A stretch of DNA of 64,000 bases, taken from assembly GCA_038217425.1 (NCBI GenBank), contig JBBQPM010000006.1:46563-110562 (forward strand), written 5' to 3'. A model generated the notes under the pieces. That model worked only from the letters and a program-made list of their open reading frames with translations, made no database searches and was not told the origin of the DNA. Positions 1 through 8,057 of the stretch are shown piece by piece (the stretch's first letter is position 1; the number at the start of each line of letters is the position of its first letter). The translations under genes were made by a program, and so were the position numbers. The DNA comes from JAIEPT01 sp038217425 (GTDB lineage: Bacteria; Planctomycetota; Planctomycetia; Gemmatales; Gemmataceae).

Positions 1-2
1 CC

Positions 3-767
3 GAGGCGCTCGACGTCGTCGATCGGTACCTGCAAAATGGAGGCGTGTTGCTGGCGACGTTCGACATCGTGCTCGACCCCGTCCGCCGCGAAGTTTCCAC
101 GAGCGGCCTTGAGAAAATCCTGGAACCTTACGGCGTCTCGGTGTCGACCAAGGCGGTTGTCAACGTCATCCCCGGACCGCGCGGCGATGAACTCGGTCCG
201 ATGGTCCTGGCGAAAGTTCCCGATCAGGCGCAGACCTCGCTCGCTCGGGCGCAGAGCGGCGGCTTCTTTCAGATCGATCAATCCGCCTGCGTGGTGACGC
301 CCAAGCCGGCCGGGAATTTCCAGGCCGAGACGTTGTTCGACGTCCGCAATGTGCGCGGATCCAATTTTCTGCAGACGCCTCGGGCCGTGCGTTTGTCTCC
401 AGGAAACGTTCAGTACGACAAGGAGAAGGTTCCCTTTTCGATCGGCGTCGCCGTCTGGGAAAAAAAGAAGGACGACGAGAAGCCTCGGCCCCGTCTGGTC
501 GTGCTGGGCGACACGGAACTTTTCAGCGACGGGTTTATGGACCCGCGCAGCCCAGAGACCAGCGACAAGAATTACAACCTGTTCGCCGGCGCGGTCGATT
601 GGCTCGCCGACCGCGAGGATCTCGCCGGGGCGCTGCCGCGCAACTCGAACTTTTACTTCATCGCGCCGACCACGCCGCTCGCGCCGATGGTGCTTTTGCC
701 GCTGGGGCTGATGCTCCTCGCGCTCGGCGGGCTCGCGCTGGGCCTGTGGTTCATTCGTCGAAGGTGA
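3..767 (+). CDS. GldG-like ABC-transporter accessory protein, C-terminal part (5' end outside window)
   Basis: The reading frame is open from the window edge (position 3) to the stop at 767, so the N-terminal part is missing; a GTG at 45 is only an internal codon. The visible 254 residues look like the C-terminal half of a GldG/IflA-type ABC-2 accessory protein: an alpha/beta region with a VVLGDTELFSDG segment, a VDWLAD motif, then one C-terminal membrane helix (about 220-245) ending in IRRR, so the bulk is extracytoplasmic and the tail cytoplasmic. The next gene starts 6 bp downstream and is a DUF4340 protein, the usual partner in planctomycete gliding-type ABC transporter operons. That partner and the C-terminal topology are the basis for the call; the transported substrate is unknown. 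Confidence 0.75.
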   Translation, partial: EALDVVDRYLQNGGVLLATFDIVLDPVRREVSTSGLEKILEPYGVSVSTKAVVNVIPGPRGDELGPMVLAKVPDQAQTSLARAQSGGFFQIDQSACVVTPKPAGNFQAETLFDVRNVRGSNFLQTPRAVRLSPGNVQYDKEKVPFSIGVAVWEKKKDDEKPRPRLVVLGDTELFSDGFMDPRSPETSDKNYNLFAGAVDWLADREDLAGALPRNSNFYFIAPTTPLAPMVLLPLGLMLLALGGLALGLWFIRRR

Positions 768-773
768 TCCGTC

Positions 774-3257
774 ATGAACGCTCGCGCCACGCTGTGGATT
801 TTCGGCCTGCTCCTCTCGGTCCTGTGGATCTTCGGGTTCGTCGTGTCGCAGTCGCGGAATTTGCTGCACGAGAAGTACGTCTTCCCGTCGCTGCACCGCG
901 CTGATCGCCTCGTGTTCGATGCGGTCGAGATCAAACGCACGCATGGCGGCAAACCCGAGACGATCGAATTCACGATGGCGGACGATTATTGGTACCTGCA
1001 CGAAGGTGGCCAAAAGCTGCGCGTGCAGGGGTACAAGATCGAGACGAAGATCGCCAAGGCAGTGCAGAAGGCGCAGCGCTCGCCGCGGAAGGTGACGCAG
1101 AGCCGTAACGAACTAGGCCTGGATCCGCCCGAACGGATACTGACGATCAAGGGCCGATCGAAGTCGAGCGAAGGCGAGCTGGGCCCGCAGCGCGAGTGGA
1201 CGCTGCACTTGGGTAAAGAGACGGCCGACGGCAAATCGATCTACGCCGTGGACGCTTCGCTGCCCGAGCGGGTCTTCGTGGTAGCGACCGAAGCGCTCAA
1301 GGGACTGGAGATCAATTCGCCGCACGAGATGCGCGAGATGGTGCTGGTCAACTTCGACGAGAAGGAAGTTCAGCGGATCGCACTGCGCGAGAACGACACA
1401 AAGCTCGAACTCGTGCGCAACGAATGGGACACCTGGCGCATCGCGGAGCCCAACCTCGGCTGGGCGGATCAGGACGCGGTGGGCCCCAAGGCTCCCGGCT
1501 CGCAACGGCCCGGGAATACGCTGCTCTACTCGCTGGTCCACATTCGCGTCGATCGGCCCGAAGACTTCCTCCCCGCGGATCCCAAGAACCTCGATCAATA
1601 CGGGCTCGCCGACGGCAAGGCGTGGCTCGCGATCGAAACCGTCAGCCAGAGCGATTCCGCCTCGCGCAAGGAGCCGGGCAAGATCACGAAGATGCAGACG
1701 CTTTTGGTCGGCAAGGAAGAGGGAAAGCATTTTTACGCGCGACTCAAGGACGATCCCGGCGTGTTCAAGATTCCCGGGCATTACCTGGACCCGATCCGTG
1801 CCGCGATCGCCAATCCGCAGTCGCTGCGCAGCAAGACGCTGCTGCCGATCTCGAGTTCGCAGGTCGAACGATTTCAGCTCAGGGTGGGCGCCGAGTCCGC
1901 GGACTTCGCCTTCAAGGACAAGAAGTGGCAAATCTCGCAACAAAAACAGCCGATGACCCCCGCGAATCAAGGCCAGGTCGGCCGAATGATCCAGGCCCTC
2001 GATTTAAAGCCGGTGATCGACGAGTTCCTGCCGGAAGGCGCCGACGATGCAAAGCTCGGCCTGGCGCCGGCGAGTGCGGAACTGAAAGTCGCGCTCAAGG
2101 CGCCGGAAGACGTCCAAAAGGGCGTCAAAGTCGAGGTGGCGCTCGAGTTCGGCAAGCACGAGCGGCGTGGCGACAAAGACTACGTCGCCGTCAAGCGACG
2201 AGCCTCCGACGGCGGCATCGCCCGGTTCTGGATCCCGAAGGACTTGGCGGAAGCCCTCATCCCCGTCACCGGTATTTTGACCTACGTCAGCCCTGCCCTG
2301 CCTACGTTCGACTCTGCGAATGCCGACGCGATCGTCATCGATTTCGGCGCCCAGCAAGTCAAGCTCGTGCAGCGCAACAAGAGGTGGTTCGTTCGCGAGA
2401 ACGACGAAACCTATGAGAGCCCCGCGAACGCCAAGAGCGTCAGCGAATTGCTGGATGCGCTCGAAAACCTCCCCAATAAAAAATGGATCGCCAAGGTCGG
2501 CCCGAAGGACGACCTCAAACCATACGGGCTGACCTCGCCGCAGAGCAAGGTGAAGGTCTTCCTGCAAAAAGGCGCGACCAAGGAGATCGTCGAGATCGCT
2601 TTTGGCAAGGAGACCGACGACATCATGGATCGCCCCGGACAGTTCGCGAAGTCGAGTCTGAGCGACAAGGTTTTTTTAGTCAACTCGGACTTGATGAAGG
2701 CGCTTCGCAAGTTCCCATGGCGCAGCCCGGTCGACGTGCAAATGGGGTTCGGCGTGCAGACGTGCGTCGCGCTACAGGCCCTGTGTCCGCTGATGTGGGC
2801 GTCGCCGCTGGCGCTCGGTCCGACCGCTGGCACGTCGGCGGACGAGGTCCAGGCGCTGAAGGTCACGCTGCGAACGGTCGTCGAAACGCGCGTCTTCCAG
2901 TTCCAGCGCGAGGGTAAGTCCTGGAAAGAAAAAGGGAGCCTCAGCGGTTTTCAACCTGACGACGCCAAGGTCCAGCGGGTCGCGGAACTTCTCACGAAGT
3001 CATCGCCCCGCCCCATCATCGGCCTGGAAGGCGCTGCCCGCAGCGCGTACAAACTGAAACCGGATGCAGCGCTTCTGGAGATCGAGGCAACGCTTCCCGG
3101 AGGCAAAACGGTGACGCTCCGCATCGGGGAGCGTTCGGAGGACTTCTACTTCGCTCAGCTCTCCACCTGGCCGGAAGCGGTATTCTTAATCCCGACGGAA
3201 TCGGTCGCGCCGATCATCGTCGGCGCCGTCTATTTCAGTCGCCCGGCGGCCGACTAA
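774..3257 (+). CDS. DUF4340 domain-containing membrane-anchored protein
   Basis: An 827-residue protein starting at ATG 774, only 6 bp after the GldG-like gene, so very likely in the same operon. It opens with one hydrophobic helix (about residues 6-26) as a membrane anchor, and the rest is periplasmic with several repeats of the DUF4340 pattern (a W-x-I/V strand, 'YGL' turns such as LDQYGLADGK and LKPYGLTSPQ, and IGxERSEDFYFA-like strands near the C terminus). DUF4340 proteins accompany GldG/ABC-2 transporters in planctomycetes and other bacteria; their biochemical role is unknown. The length fits the larger planctomycete versions with repeated units. Family assignment is from pattern; function beyond ABC-transporter accessory is not supported. 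Confidence 0.82.
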   Translation: MNARATLWIFGLLLSVLWIFGFVVSQSRNLLHEKYVFPSLHRADRLVFDAVEIKRTHGGKPETIEFTMADDYWYLHEGGQKLRVQGYKIETKIAKAVQKAQRSPRKVTQSRNELGLDPPERILTIKGRSKSSEGELGPQREWTLHLGKETADGKSIYAVDASLPERVFVVATEALKGLEINSPHEMREMVLVNFDEKEVQRIALRENDTKLELVRNEWDTWRIAEPNLGWADQDAVGPKAPGSQRPGNTLLYSLVHIRVDRPEDFLPADPKNLDQYGLADGKAWLAIETVSQSDSASRKEPGKITKMQTLLVGKEEGKHFYARLKDDPGVFKIPGHYLDPIRAAIANPQSLRSKTLLPISSSQVERFQLRVGAESADFAFKDKKWQISQQKQPMTPANQGQVGRMIQALDLKPVIDEFLPEGADDAKLGLAPASAELKVALKAPEDVQKGVKVEVALEFGKHERRGDKDYVAVKRRASDGGIARFWIPKDLAEALIPVTGILTYVSPALPTFDSANADAIVIDFGAQQVKLVQRNKRWFVRENDETYESPANAKSVSELLDALENLPNKKWIAKVGPKDDLKPYGLTSPQSKVKVFLQKGATKEIVEIAFGKETDDIMDRPGQFAKSSLSDKVFLVNSDLMKALRKFPWRSPVDVQMGFGVQTCVALQALCPLMWASPLALGPTAGTSADEVQALKVTLRTVVETRVFQFQREGKSWKEKGSLSGFQPDDAKVQRVAELLTKSSPRPIIGLEGAARSAYKLKPDAALLEIEATLPGGKTVTLRIGERSEDFYFAQLSTWPEAVFLIPTESVAPIIVGAVYFSRPAAD

Positions 3258-3286
3258 ATGCCGTCAACGAGGACCTCCCACATTCG

Positions 3287-5305
3287 ATGAGATTCGCCAT
3301 GTTCGTTCGTTCCATCGCCCTTGCAGTCGTCGCCACGATGTCGTGCGCAGGCGTATCTCAAGAGCTGTTCAAGCCGGGAAAACTGCCCAAGGACGTCCAG
3401 GCGCTTCTTCAGCCCGGCATGACGCTGCGGATCTACGACGCCTCCGGAACCAAGTTGCTCGACAGCCGGCCGGCGCGGTTGGCCGCACTCCACGTCGAGA
3501 CCGGGCAACCGATCACGCCGATCGTCCCCGCCGGCGCGTTCGTCGCCAAGCTCTCGGGATACTTCAAGATCCCGCTCCGAGCGGAGGCGACGTTTCATCT
3601 CTTCGCCCGCGGCTCGGCCACCCTTCGCATCAACGGCAAGGAAGAACTAAAGGCCGAGAACGGCACCCAGAAAACTGCGGCACAAATCGACCTCGCCCGC
3701 GGCTATAACTTCGTCGAGGCGGAGCTTCGCAGCCCCGCGAACGGCCCGGCGACGTTGCGCGTTTCGTGGTCCGGCGAGGATTTTGTGGTCGAGCCGCTGC
3801 CGCCGGACATGCTCTTCGTCCGCAGCGATGACGCCGACATGAACGCCGGCCAGGCCTGGCGCGACGGCCGAATGCACGTGTCGCAGCACGGCTGCGTCCA
3901 TTGCCACGACCTGAAGCGCGAGGCGTCGTCATTCCCCGAGTTGGCGCATCGCCCGCCGTCGCTGGAGGGCGCGGGCGCGCGTTTTCAGAAAGATTGGCTG
4001 CACGCCTGGATTCTGAACCCGCGCGAGCTGCGCCCCAAGGCGACCATGCCCGCGGTCCTCGCCGGACCCGACAAGGAGCAACACGCCGCCGATCTGACCG
4101 CGTACGTGCTTTCCTTGGGCACGGCCGAGGAGACGAAGCCGGATGCCGCGGGGCTCAAGCTCGGCGAAAAGCTCTACGCGAGTCTGGGCTGCATCGCGTG
4201 CCATCATTTCGACGATCCCAAGAAAGTCGAAACGATCGATCGCTTCCCCCTGCTCTACGTCGCCGCCAAGTATCGGCCCGCGGAACTGACGAAGTTTCTG
4301 CAGGCGCCGGGGCGTCATTATCCGTGGACGCGCATGCCCGACTTCAAGCTCACTCCCGCCGAGGCCGCAGGGCTCGCCGCGTTCTTGTATCAGGAAGCCA
4401 AGGGCGCAGTGAAACCGGCGCCCGCGGGGCATGCAGAGCGCGGCAAAAAGCTCTTCGAATCGGTCGGCTGTGCCCAGTGCCATGACCGCGGGACGGCAAA
4501 TGTCTTTCAGGCCCAGCGCTTGCCGGCGCCGTCGAAGTTCGATCTCGGTTGCCTCGCCGAGTCGGCGGAGAAACGCGCCGGCGCTCCCGATTTTGGCTTC
4601 AAGAAACCCAAACGCGACAAACTCGTCGGGTTGCTCAAAAACCATCCCGAGGCACTGGAGCGCGACGCCCCTGCCGAGTTTTCGCTCCGGCAAACGCAGA
4701 ATCTCAAGTGCCATGCTTGCCACCGCCGCGACGGCGGCGTGCCGCAATGGGTGACCGCCCTTGAAGACGAGGGGACGCTCCCCGAAATTCTGCCGCTTCT
4801 CACCTGGACCGGCGAAAAGCTCAAACCCGTCTGGACGGTGAAGCTGCTCAAAGGCGAACACGACCAGCGCGCCCGCCCCTGGCTCAAGGCGCGCATGCCC
4901 GCGTTCCCCGCCCGCGCGCAGGGTATCGCGCTGGGCCTGTCGCACGAGCATGGGTTCGGCGCCGACGAGGACGATCCGCCGCCCCCCGATCCCCAACTCG
5001 CAGCCGTCGGCGTCAAACTCATGCCGCAGGTCGGCGGCTTTAACTGCGTCCAGTGCCACGGCGTCGGCGCCCAGAAGGCCGTCGCGCCGTTCGAAGCTCC
5101 CGGCATCAATCTCCTCGACGCCGCCCAGCGCCTCCGCTACAGTTACTACCCGCGCTGGATGCTCGACCCGCCCCGCATCGATATCGCCACCAAGATGCCG
5201 AAATTGTCGATGGACGGCAAAACCACTGGCATCAAGGAAATCCTCGCCGGCGACGCTCGCAGGCAGTTCGACGCGTTATGGCATCACATCCAAACTCTCA
5301 AGTGA
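3287..5305 (+). CDS. Exported pentahaem c-type cytochrome with N-terminal PA14 domain
   Basis: A 672-residue protein with a signal peptide (about residues 1-24). Residues roughly 40-170 form a PA14-like beta sandwich (LRIYDASGTKLLDSR, FHLFARGSATLRINGKEEL, GYNFVEAELRS, LRVSWSGEDF). The rest carries five CXXCH haem c sites: CVHCH, CIACH, CAQCH, CHACH and CVQCH, each in a mono-haem cytochrome c-like module. PA14 plus planctomycete-type cytochrome c modules are common in large exported proteins of this phylum, proposed to link electron transfer to polymer binding; that role is not demonstrated here. The gene lies 29 bp after the DUF4340 gene and 7 bp before the enolase-superfamily gene. Redox partner unknown. 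Confidence 0.88.
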   Translation: MRFAMFVRSIALAVVATMSCAGVSQELFKPGKLPKDVQALLQPGMTLRIYDASGTKLLDSRPARLAALHVETGQPITPIVPAGAFVAKLSGYFKIPLRAEATFHLFARGSATLRINGKEELKAENGTQKTAAQIDLARGYNFVEAELRSPANGPATLRVSWSGEDFVVEPLPPDMLFVRSDDADMNAGQAWRDGRMHVSQHGCVHCHDLKREASSFPELAHRPPSLEGAGARFQKDWLHAWILNPRELRPKATMPAVLAGPDKEQHAADLTAYVLSLGTAEETKPDAAGLKLGEKLYASLGCIACHHFDDPKKVETIDRFPLLYVAAKYRPAELTKFLQAPGRHYPWTRMPDFKLTPAEAAGLAAFLYQEAKGAVKPAPAGHAERGKKLFESVGCAQCHDRGTANVFQAQRLPAPSKFDLGCLAESAEKRAGAPDFGFKKPKRDKLVGLLKNHPEALERDAPAEFSLRQTQNLKCHACHRRDGGVPQWVTALEDEGTLPEILPLLTWTGEKLKPVWTVKLLKGEHDQRARPWLKARMPAFPARAQGIALGLSHEHGFGADEDDPPPPDPQLAAVGVKLMPQVGGFNCVQCHGVGAQKAVAPFEAPGINLLDAAQRLRYSYYPRWMLDPPRIDIATKMPKLSMDGKTTGIKEILAGDARRQFDALWHHIQTLK

Positions 5306-5312
5306 GACCCGC

Positions 5313-6428
5313 ATGAAGATCGTCGATATCAAGATCATCGGCCTCCGCGGCGGCACTGTCGAAGGCGGCTGGGCCGACGAACTTAAGCCCGAGGACGACG
5401 TTCACACGCTCGTCGAAGTCATCAGCGACGAGGGCGTCACAGGCGTCGGCAGCGTTTTCACGAGCAAAGCGCTCGTGCTCGCGGCCGTGCAGCTCCTGCG
5501 TCCGTTCCTGATCGGCGACCGCGCCGACGAACCGGCGCGCGTGAGCGAACGCCTGCGGCAATCGACGTTTTGGCAAGGCCGAGGGGGCGCCGTCGAGCAC
5601 GCCATCTCCGGCATCGACATCGCCCTATGGGACCTGTTTGGCAAAATCTGCAATCAACCTGTGAGCCGACTCCTGGGGGGTAACTACCGGAGCAAGATCA
5701 AGCCGTACGGCTCGATCCTGTTCGAAGAGCCCGGCCCCCTGCGTGAGAAGCTATACGCCACGGTGGCGCGCGGGTTCAAGGCGATCAAACTCGGCTGGCG
5801 GCCGTTCGGCCGGCGCGACGCCAAGACCGACGAACTGCTGATCCGCACGGCCCGCGACGCGGTCGGCCCCGACATCGAGATCATGGTCGATGCCGGCGGC
5901 AGCGAGCAATATTGGCCGCACGGTTACAAGTGGGCCCTGCAGACGGCGAAGATGCTGGCCGGGTACGATGTCGTCTGGTTTGAGGAGGCACTGCCGCCCG
6001 ACGATCTCGAAGGTTTCATCGAGCTGCGCCGTCACGCCCCGCTGCCGATCGCGACCGGCGAATGTCTGACGCGCCGGCAAAGTTTCCGTCCGTTCCTCGA
6101 ACGGCATGCGGTCGACGTAATTCAGCCCGACTGTACCAAGTGCGGCGGACTCACCGAGGCGTGGCGTATCGCCTGGCTGGCGTACGAGCACAACATTCAG
6201 TGGGTGCCCCACGGTTGGAACACGGCCGTCGGCCTGGCTGCGGATTTGCAACTGACGGCGGCGGTTCCTGTCGCGCGTTACGTGGAATATCTGACGCCGT
6301 CGCCGTATATGGAAGAGATCATCACGGAGCCGTTCAAGGTGGACGCGGAGGGTTTCTTGCAGATCCCGGAGAAACCGGGCCTGGGCATCGAATTGAACCG
6401 AGAGGGATTGAAGCGTTACGGGATATAG
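5313..6428 (+). CDS. Enolase-superfamily sugar-acid dehydratase/racemase (mandelate racemase group)
   Basis: A 371-residue protein. I chose ATG 5313 because the family N terminus (MKIVDIKIIGLRGG) starts there; the frame is open further upstream but that part overlaps the cytochrome gene. The barrel shows the group's landmarks: an AIKLGW strand carrying the general-base Lys region, metal ligands Asp in IMVDAGG, Glu in WFEEALP and Glu in ATGECLT, then IQPDCTKCGG and a His in WVPHGW. The His places it with mandelate-racemase-type members such as acid-sugar dehydratases rather than muconate cycloisomerases. Substrate cannot be read from sequence. The 7-bp gap to the cytochrome gene suggests co-transcription; a perfect hairpin follows directly. 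Confidence 0.85.
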   Translation: MKIVDIKIIGLRGGTVEGGWADELKPEDDVHTLVEVISDEGVTGVGSVFTSKALVLAAVQLLRPFLIGDRADEPARVSERLRQSTFWQGRGGAVEHAISGIDIALWDLFGKICNQPVSRLLGGNYRSKIKPYGSILFEEPGPLREKLYATVARGFKAIKLGWRPFGRRDAKTDELLIRTARDAVGPDIEIMVDAGGSEQYWPHGYKWALQTAKMLAGYDVVWFEEALPPDDLEGFIELRRHAPLPIATGECLTRRQSFRPFLERHAVDVIQPDCTKCGGLTEAWRIAWLAYEHNIQWVPHGWNTAVGLAADLQLTAAVPVARYVEYLTPSPYMEEIITEPFKVDAEGFLQIPEKPGLGIELNREGLKRYGI

Positions 6429-6430
6429 CA

Positions 6431-6503
6431 TGTTTAGCCGCCGACTCCTGTCGGCGCGAGCGTGTGGCACACGTCCGCGCCGACAGGAGTCGGCGGCTAA
6501 ACA
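6431..6503. repeat. 28-bp perfect inverted repeat, bidirectional terminator-like
   Basis: Arms 6431-6458 and 6476-6503 are exact reverse complements (28/28), separated by 17 bases that themselves hold a small CGTGTG/CACACG palindrome. It sits between two convergent genes (ends 6428 and 6516), fitting a two-way transcription terminator. The outer TGTTTAGC...GCTAAACA core resembles the hairpin at 41329-41357, also between convergent genes. Confidence 0.8.
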
Positions 6504-6515
6504 AATCGAGAACGT

Positions 6516-7154
6516 TTACTTTCCGGCGAACTGCTCGCGATCGAAGGCGAACGTGGTGTTGTTCATCGTCAGCGTGAAGCGTTCCGGGCCGTTCCAGACG
6601 ATCGGGCCACTCAGCTTGCTGTTGCCCAGGTCGATGGTCAGATACCCGTTGGCCTGCATGTAAGGGACGTTGCTATCGGACAACTGGCAGATGCCGTTGG
6701 CCGTGAAACCGACGGGGCCGTTCTTGGTTCCTGCGGGGCTGGTGATGGTGAGCCTCCAGTTGCCGACCACGGAGTTCGGTTGGACTTGGGCCTGCGCCTT
6801 GAGTTGCATCGTGTCGCGTTCGTAGACGCAGGTGAGTCCGGCGAACGAATGCGTGAAGAAATCCTGGCCTTTCCACATCATCGGCCCGCCCAGACTTTGC
6901 CCCGTGGGGTAGGTAATGGTGAGAATGCCGTTGAACTCCGTGTACTTTCCTTGGCCGTTCTGCAGGACGCAGTTGCCGTTGGGCTCGAAGGTAACGGGTC
7001 CGCCGATGGTTTTGCCTTCGTAGGTCATGGTCATTTTCCATTTGCCGACGAGGGAGTTGCCTTGCGGTGCGGGTTTGAGAAAGTCTTGAGCCTGCAGGGC
7101 GGAGTTGGCCAGGAACAGGAGGGCGACCATCGAAGCGAGGGTGTTCTTTAACAT
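6516..7154 (-). CDS. Secreted protein made of two tandem ~85-residue repeats, unknown function
   Basis: A 212-residue product with a clear signal peptide (residues 1-22, cleavage after ALQA). The mature part is two homologous units: unit 1 begins SLVGKWKMTMTYEG and unit 2 SVVGNWRLTITSPAG. Both continue with GPVxFxxNGxCxL, a GxLTI strand, a (L)GGPMMWKG / LSGPIVWNG strand and a final F-rich strand, suggesting two lipocalin-like or other small beta-barrel modules. No catalytic motif is visible. An SD-like GGAGAATG lies just upstream of the ATG at 7154. It is convergent with the enolase-superfamily gene and divergent from the sigma factor gene. Not recognised as a named family. Confidence 0.75.
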   Translation of the reverse strand: MLKNTLASMVALLFLANSALQAQDFLKPAPQGNSLVGKWKMTMTYEGKTIGGPVTFEPNGNCVLQNGQGKYTEFNGILTITYPTGQSLGGPMMWKGQDFFTHSFAGLTCVYERDTMQLKAQAQVQPNSVVGNWRLTITSPAGTKNGPVGFTANGICQLSDSNVPYMQANGYLTIDLGNSKLSGPIVWNGPERFTLTMNNTTFAFDREQFAGK

Positions 7155-7316
7155 GACATTCTCCTTGGGTTGAATTGCGACTCTTTGTTTTTGTCAGTCC
7201 TTCGGAACGTTTCCTCGGGTCTTGACGCACTCATATAGTCGCCCCCGCGGCAGGCGTGATATTTTTCTTCGAGGAAATCGCGAGCCCTGATAGAATTGGC
7301 GATCGAGGGGACTGCC

Positions 7317-8045
7317 ATGACTGAGCGGCTGAACGACATTTCGACACTCTGGTCCGTCCTGCAAGCCGCCCACGGAGGGGAGGAGAACAGGGCCCAGGCG
7401 GCGCGGGAGATCATCGTCGATCGCTACGGCAAGGCAATTCGGCGTTACCTGTTGGCCGCCGTTTCCGCCGAGGAGGCGGACGACCTCTTTCAGGAATTCG
7501 CGCTCACGCTCATCCAGGGCAAGCTCCACAGTGCCGACCGCAGCAAGGGGCGCTTTCGCGATTACATCAAGGTCATCCTCTTCAATCTCGTTGCTCAGCA
7601 TCGTCGGCGGCAGGGTCGACTGCCGCAGCCGGTGAGTCCCGATGCGGCGACCATCATCGGTCTGGCGGCGCCGGAAGTCGAGTTGGCCAGGGAATTCGAT
7701 CAATCTTGGCGCGAACAGATGCTCGCCCGGGTCTGGCAAGAGATGGCCAGTTCCCAATCGCTGTTGCACGCCGTGCTCCGCTTTCGCGCCGATCATCCGG
7801 ACATGCCGGCCGCGCAAATTGCCGAGACGCTCGGCCAGCAACTGGGAAAACCCTTCAAGCCCGAGGCGATTCGGCAGAACCTGCGCCGCGCGCGCGAGAT
7901 CTTCGCCGAGCTGCTGCTGGCCGAGATTAGCCAATCGCTGGAGACGCCGTCGTTGGAAAACTTGACGCAGGAGCTGGAGGCCCTGGATCTGCTCAACTAT
8001 TGCAAGTCGGCTCTGGAGCGCCGTCTGCCTCGATCGATTTCCTGA
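7317..8045 (+). CDS. ECF-type RNA polymerase sigma factor
   Basis: A 242-residue protein; ATG 7317 preceded by GAGGGGACTGCC is preferred over the in-frame TTG at 7296. The N-terminal half has a sigma region 2 pattern: RYLLAAVSAEEADDLFQEF, then GRFRDYIKVILFNLVAQHRRRQ, matching the core-binding and -10-recognising helices. The C-terminal half (AAQIAETLGQQLGKPFKPEAIRQNLRRAREIFAE, read here as its helix segments) has a region 4 helix-turn-helix. It is longer than typical ECF factors (about 180-200 aa), as in planctomycete variants paired with kinases. The kinase gene starts 12 bp downstream, implying a shared transcript and control of or by that kinase. Confidence 0.85.
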   Translation: MTERLNDISTLWSVLQAAHGGEENRAQAAREIIVDRYGKAIRRYLLAAVSAEEADDLFQEFALTLIQGKLHSADRSKGRFRDYIKVILFNLVAQHRRRQGRLPQPVSPDAATIIGLAAPEVELAREFDQSWREQMLARVWQEMASSQSLLHAVLRFRADHPDMPAAQIAETLGQQLGKPFKPEAIRQNLRRAREIFAELLLAEISQSLETPSLENLTQELEALDLLNYCKSALERRLPRSIS

Positions 8046-8057
8046 TCGGAGGGTGCT

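Noticed and set aside
4950..5312. N-terminal extension of the enolase-superfamily frame
   Set aside because: It overlaps the cytochrome gene in another frame and has no family similarity; the family start is at 5313.
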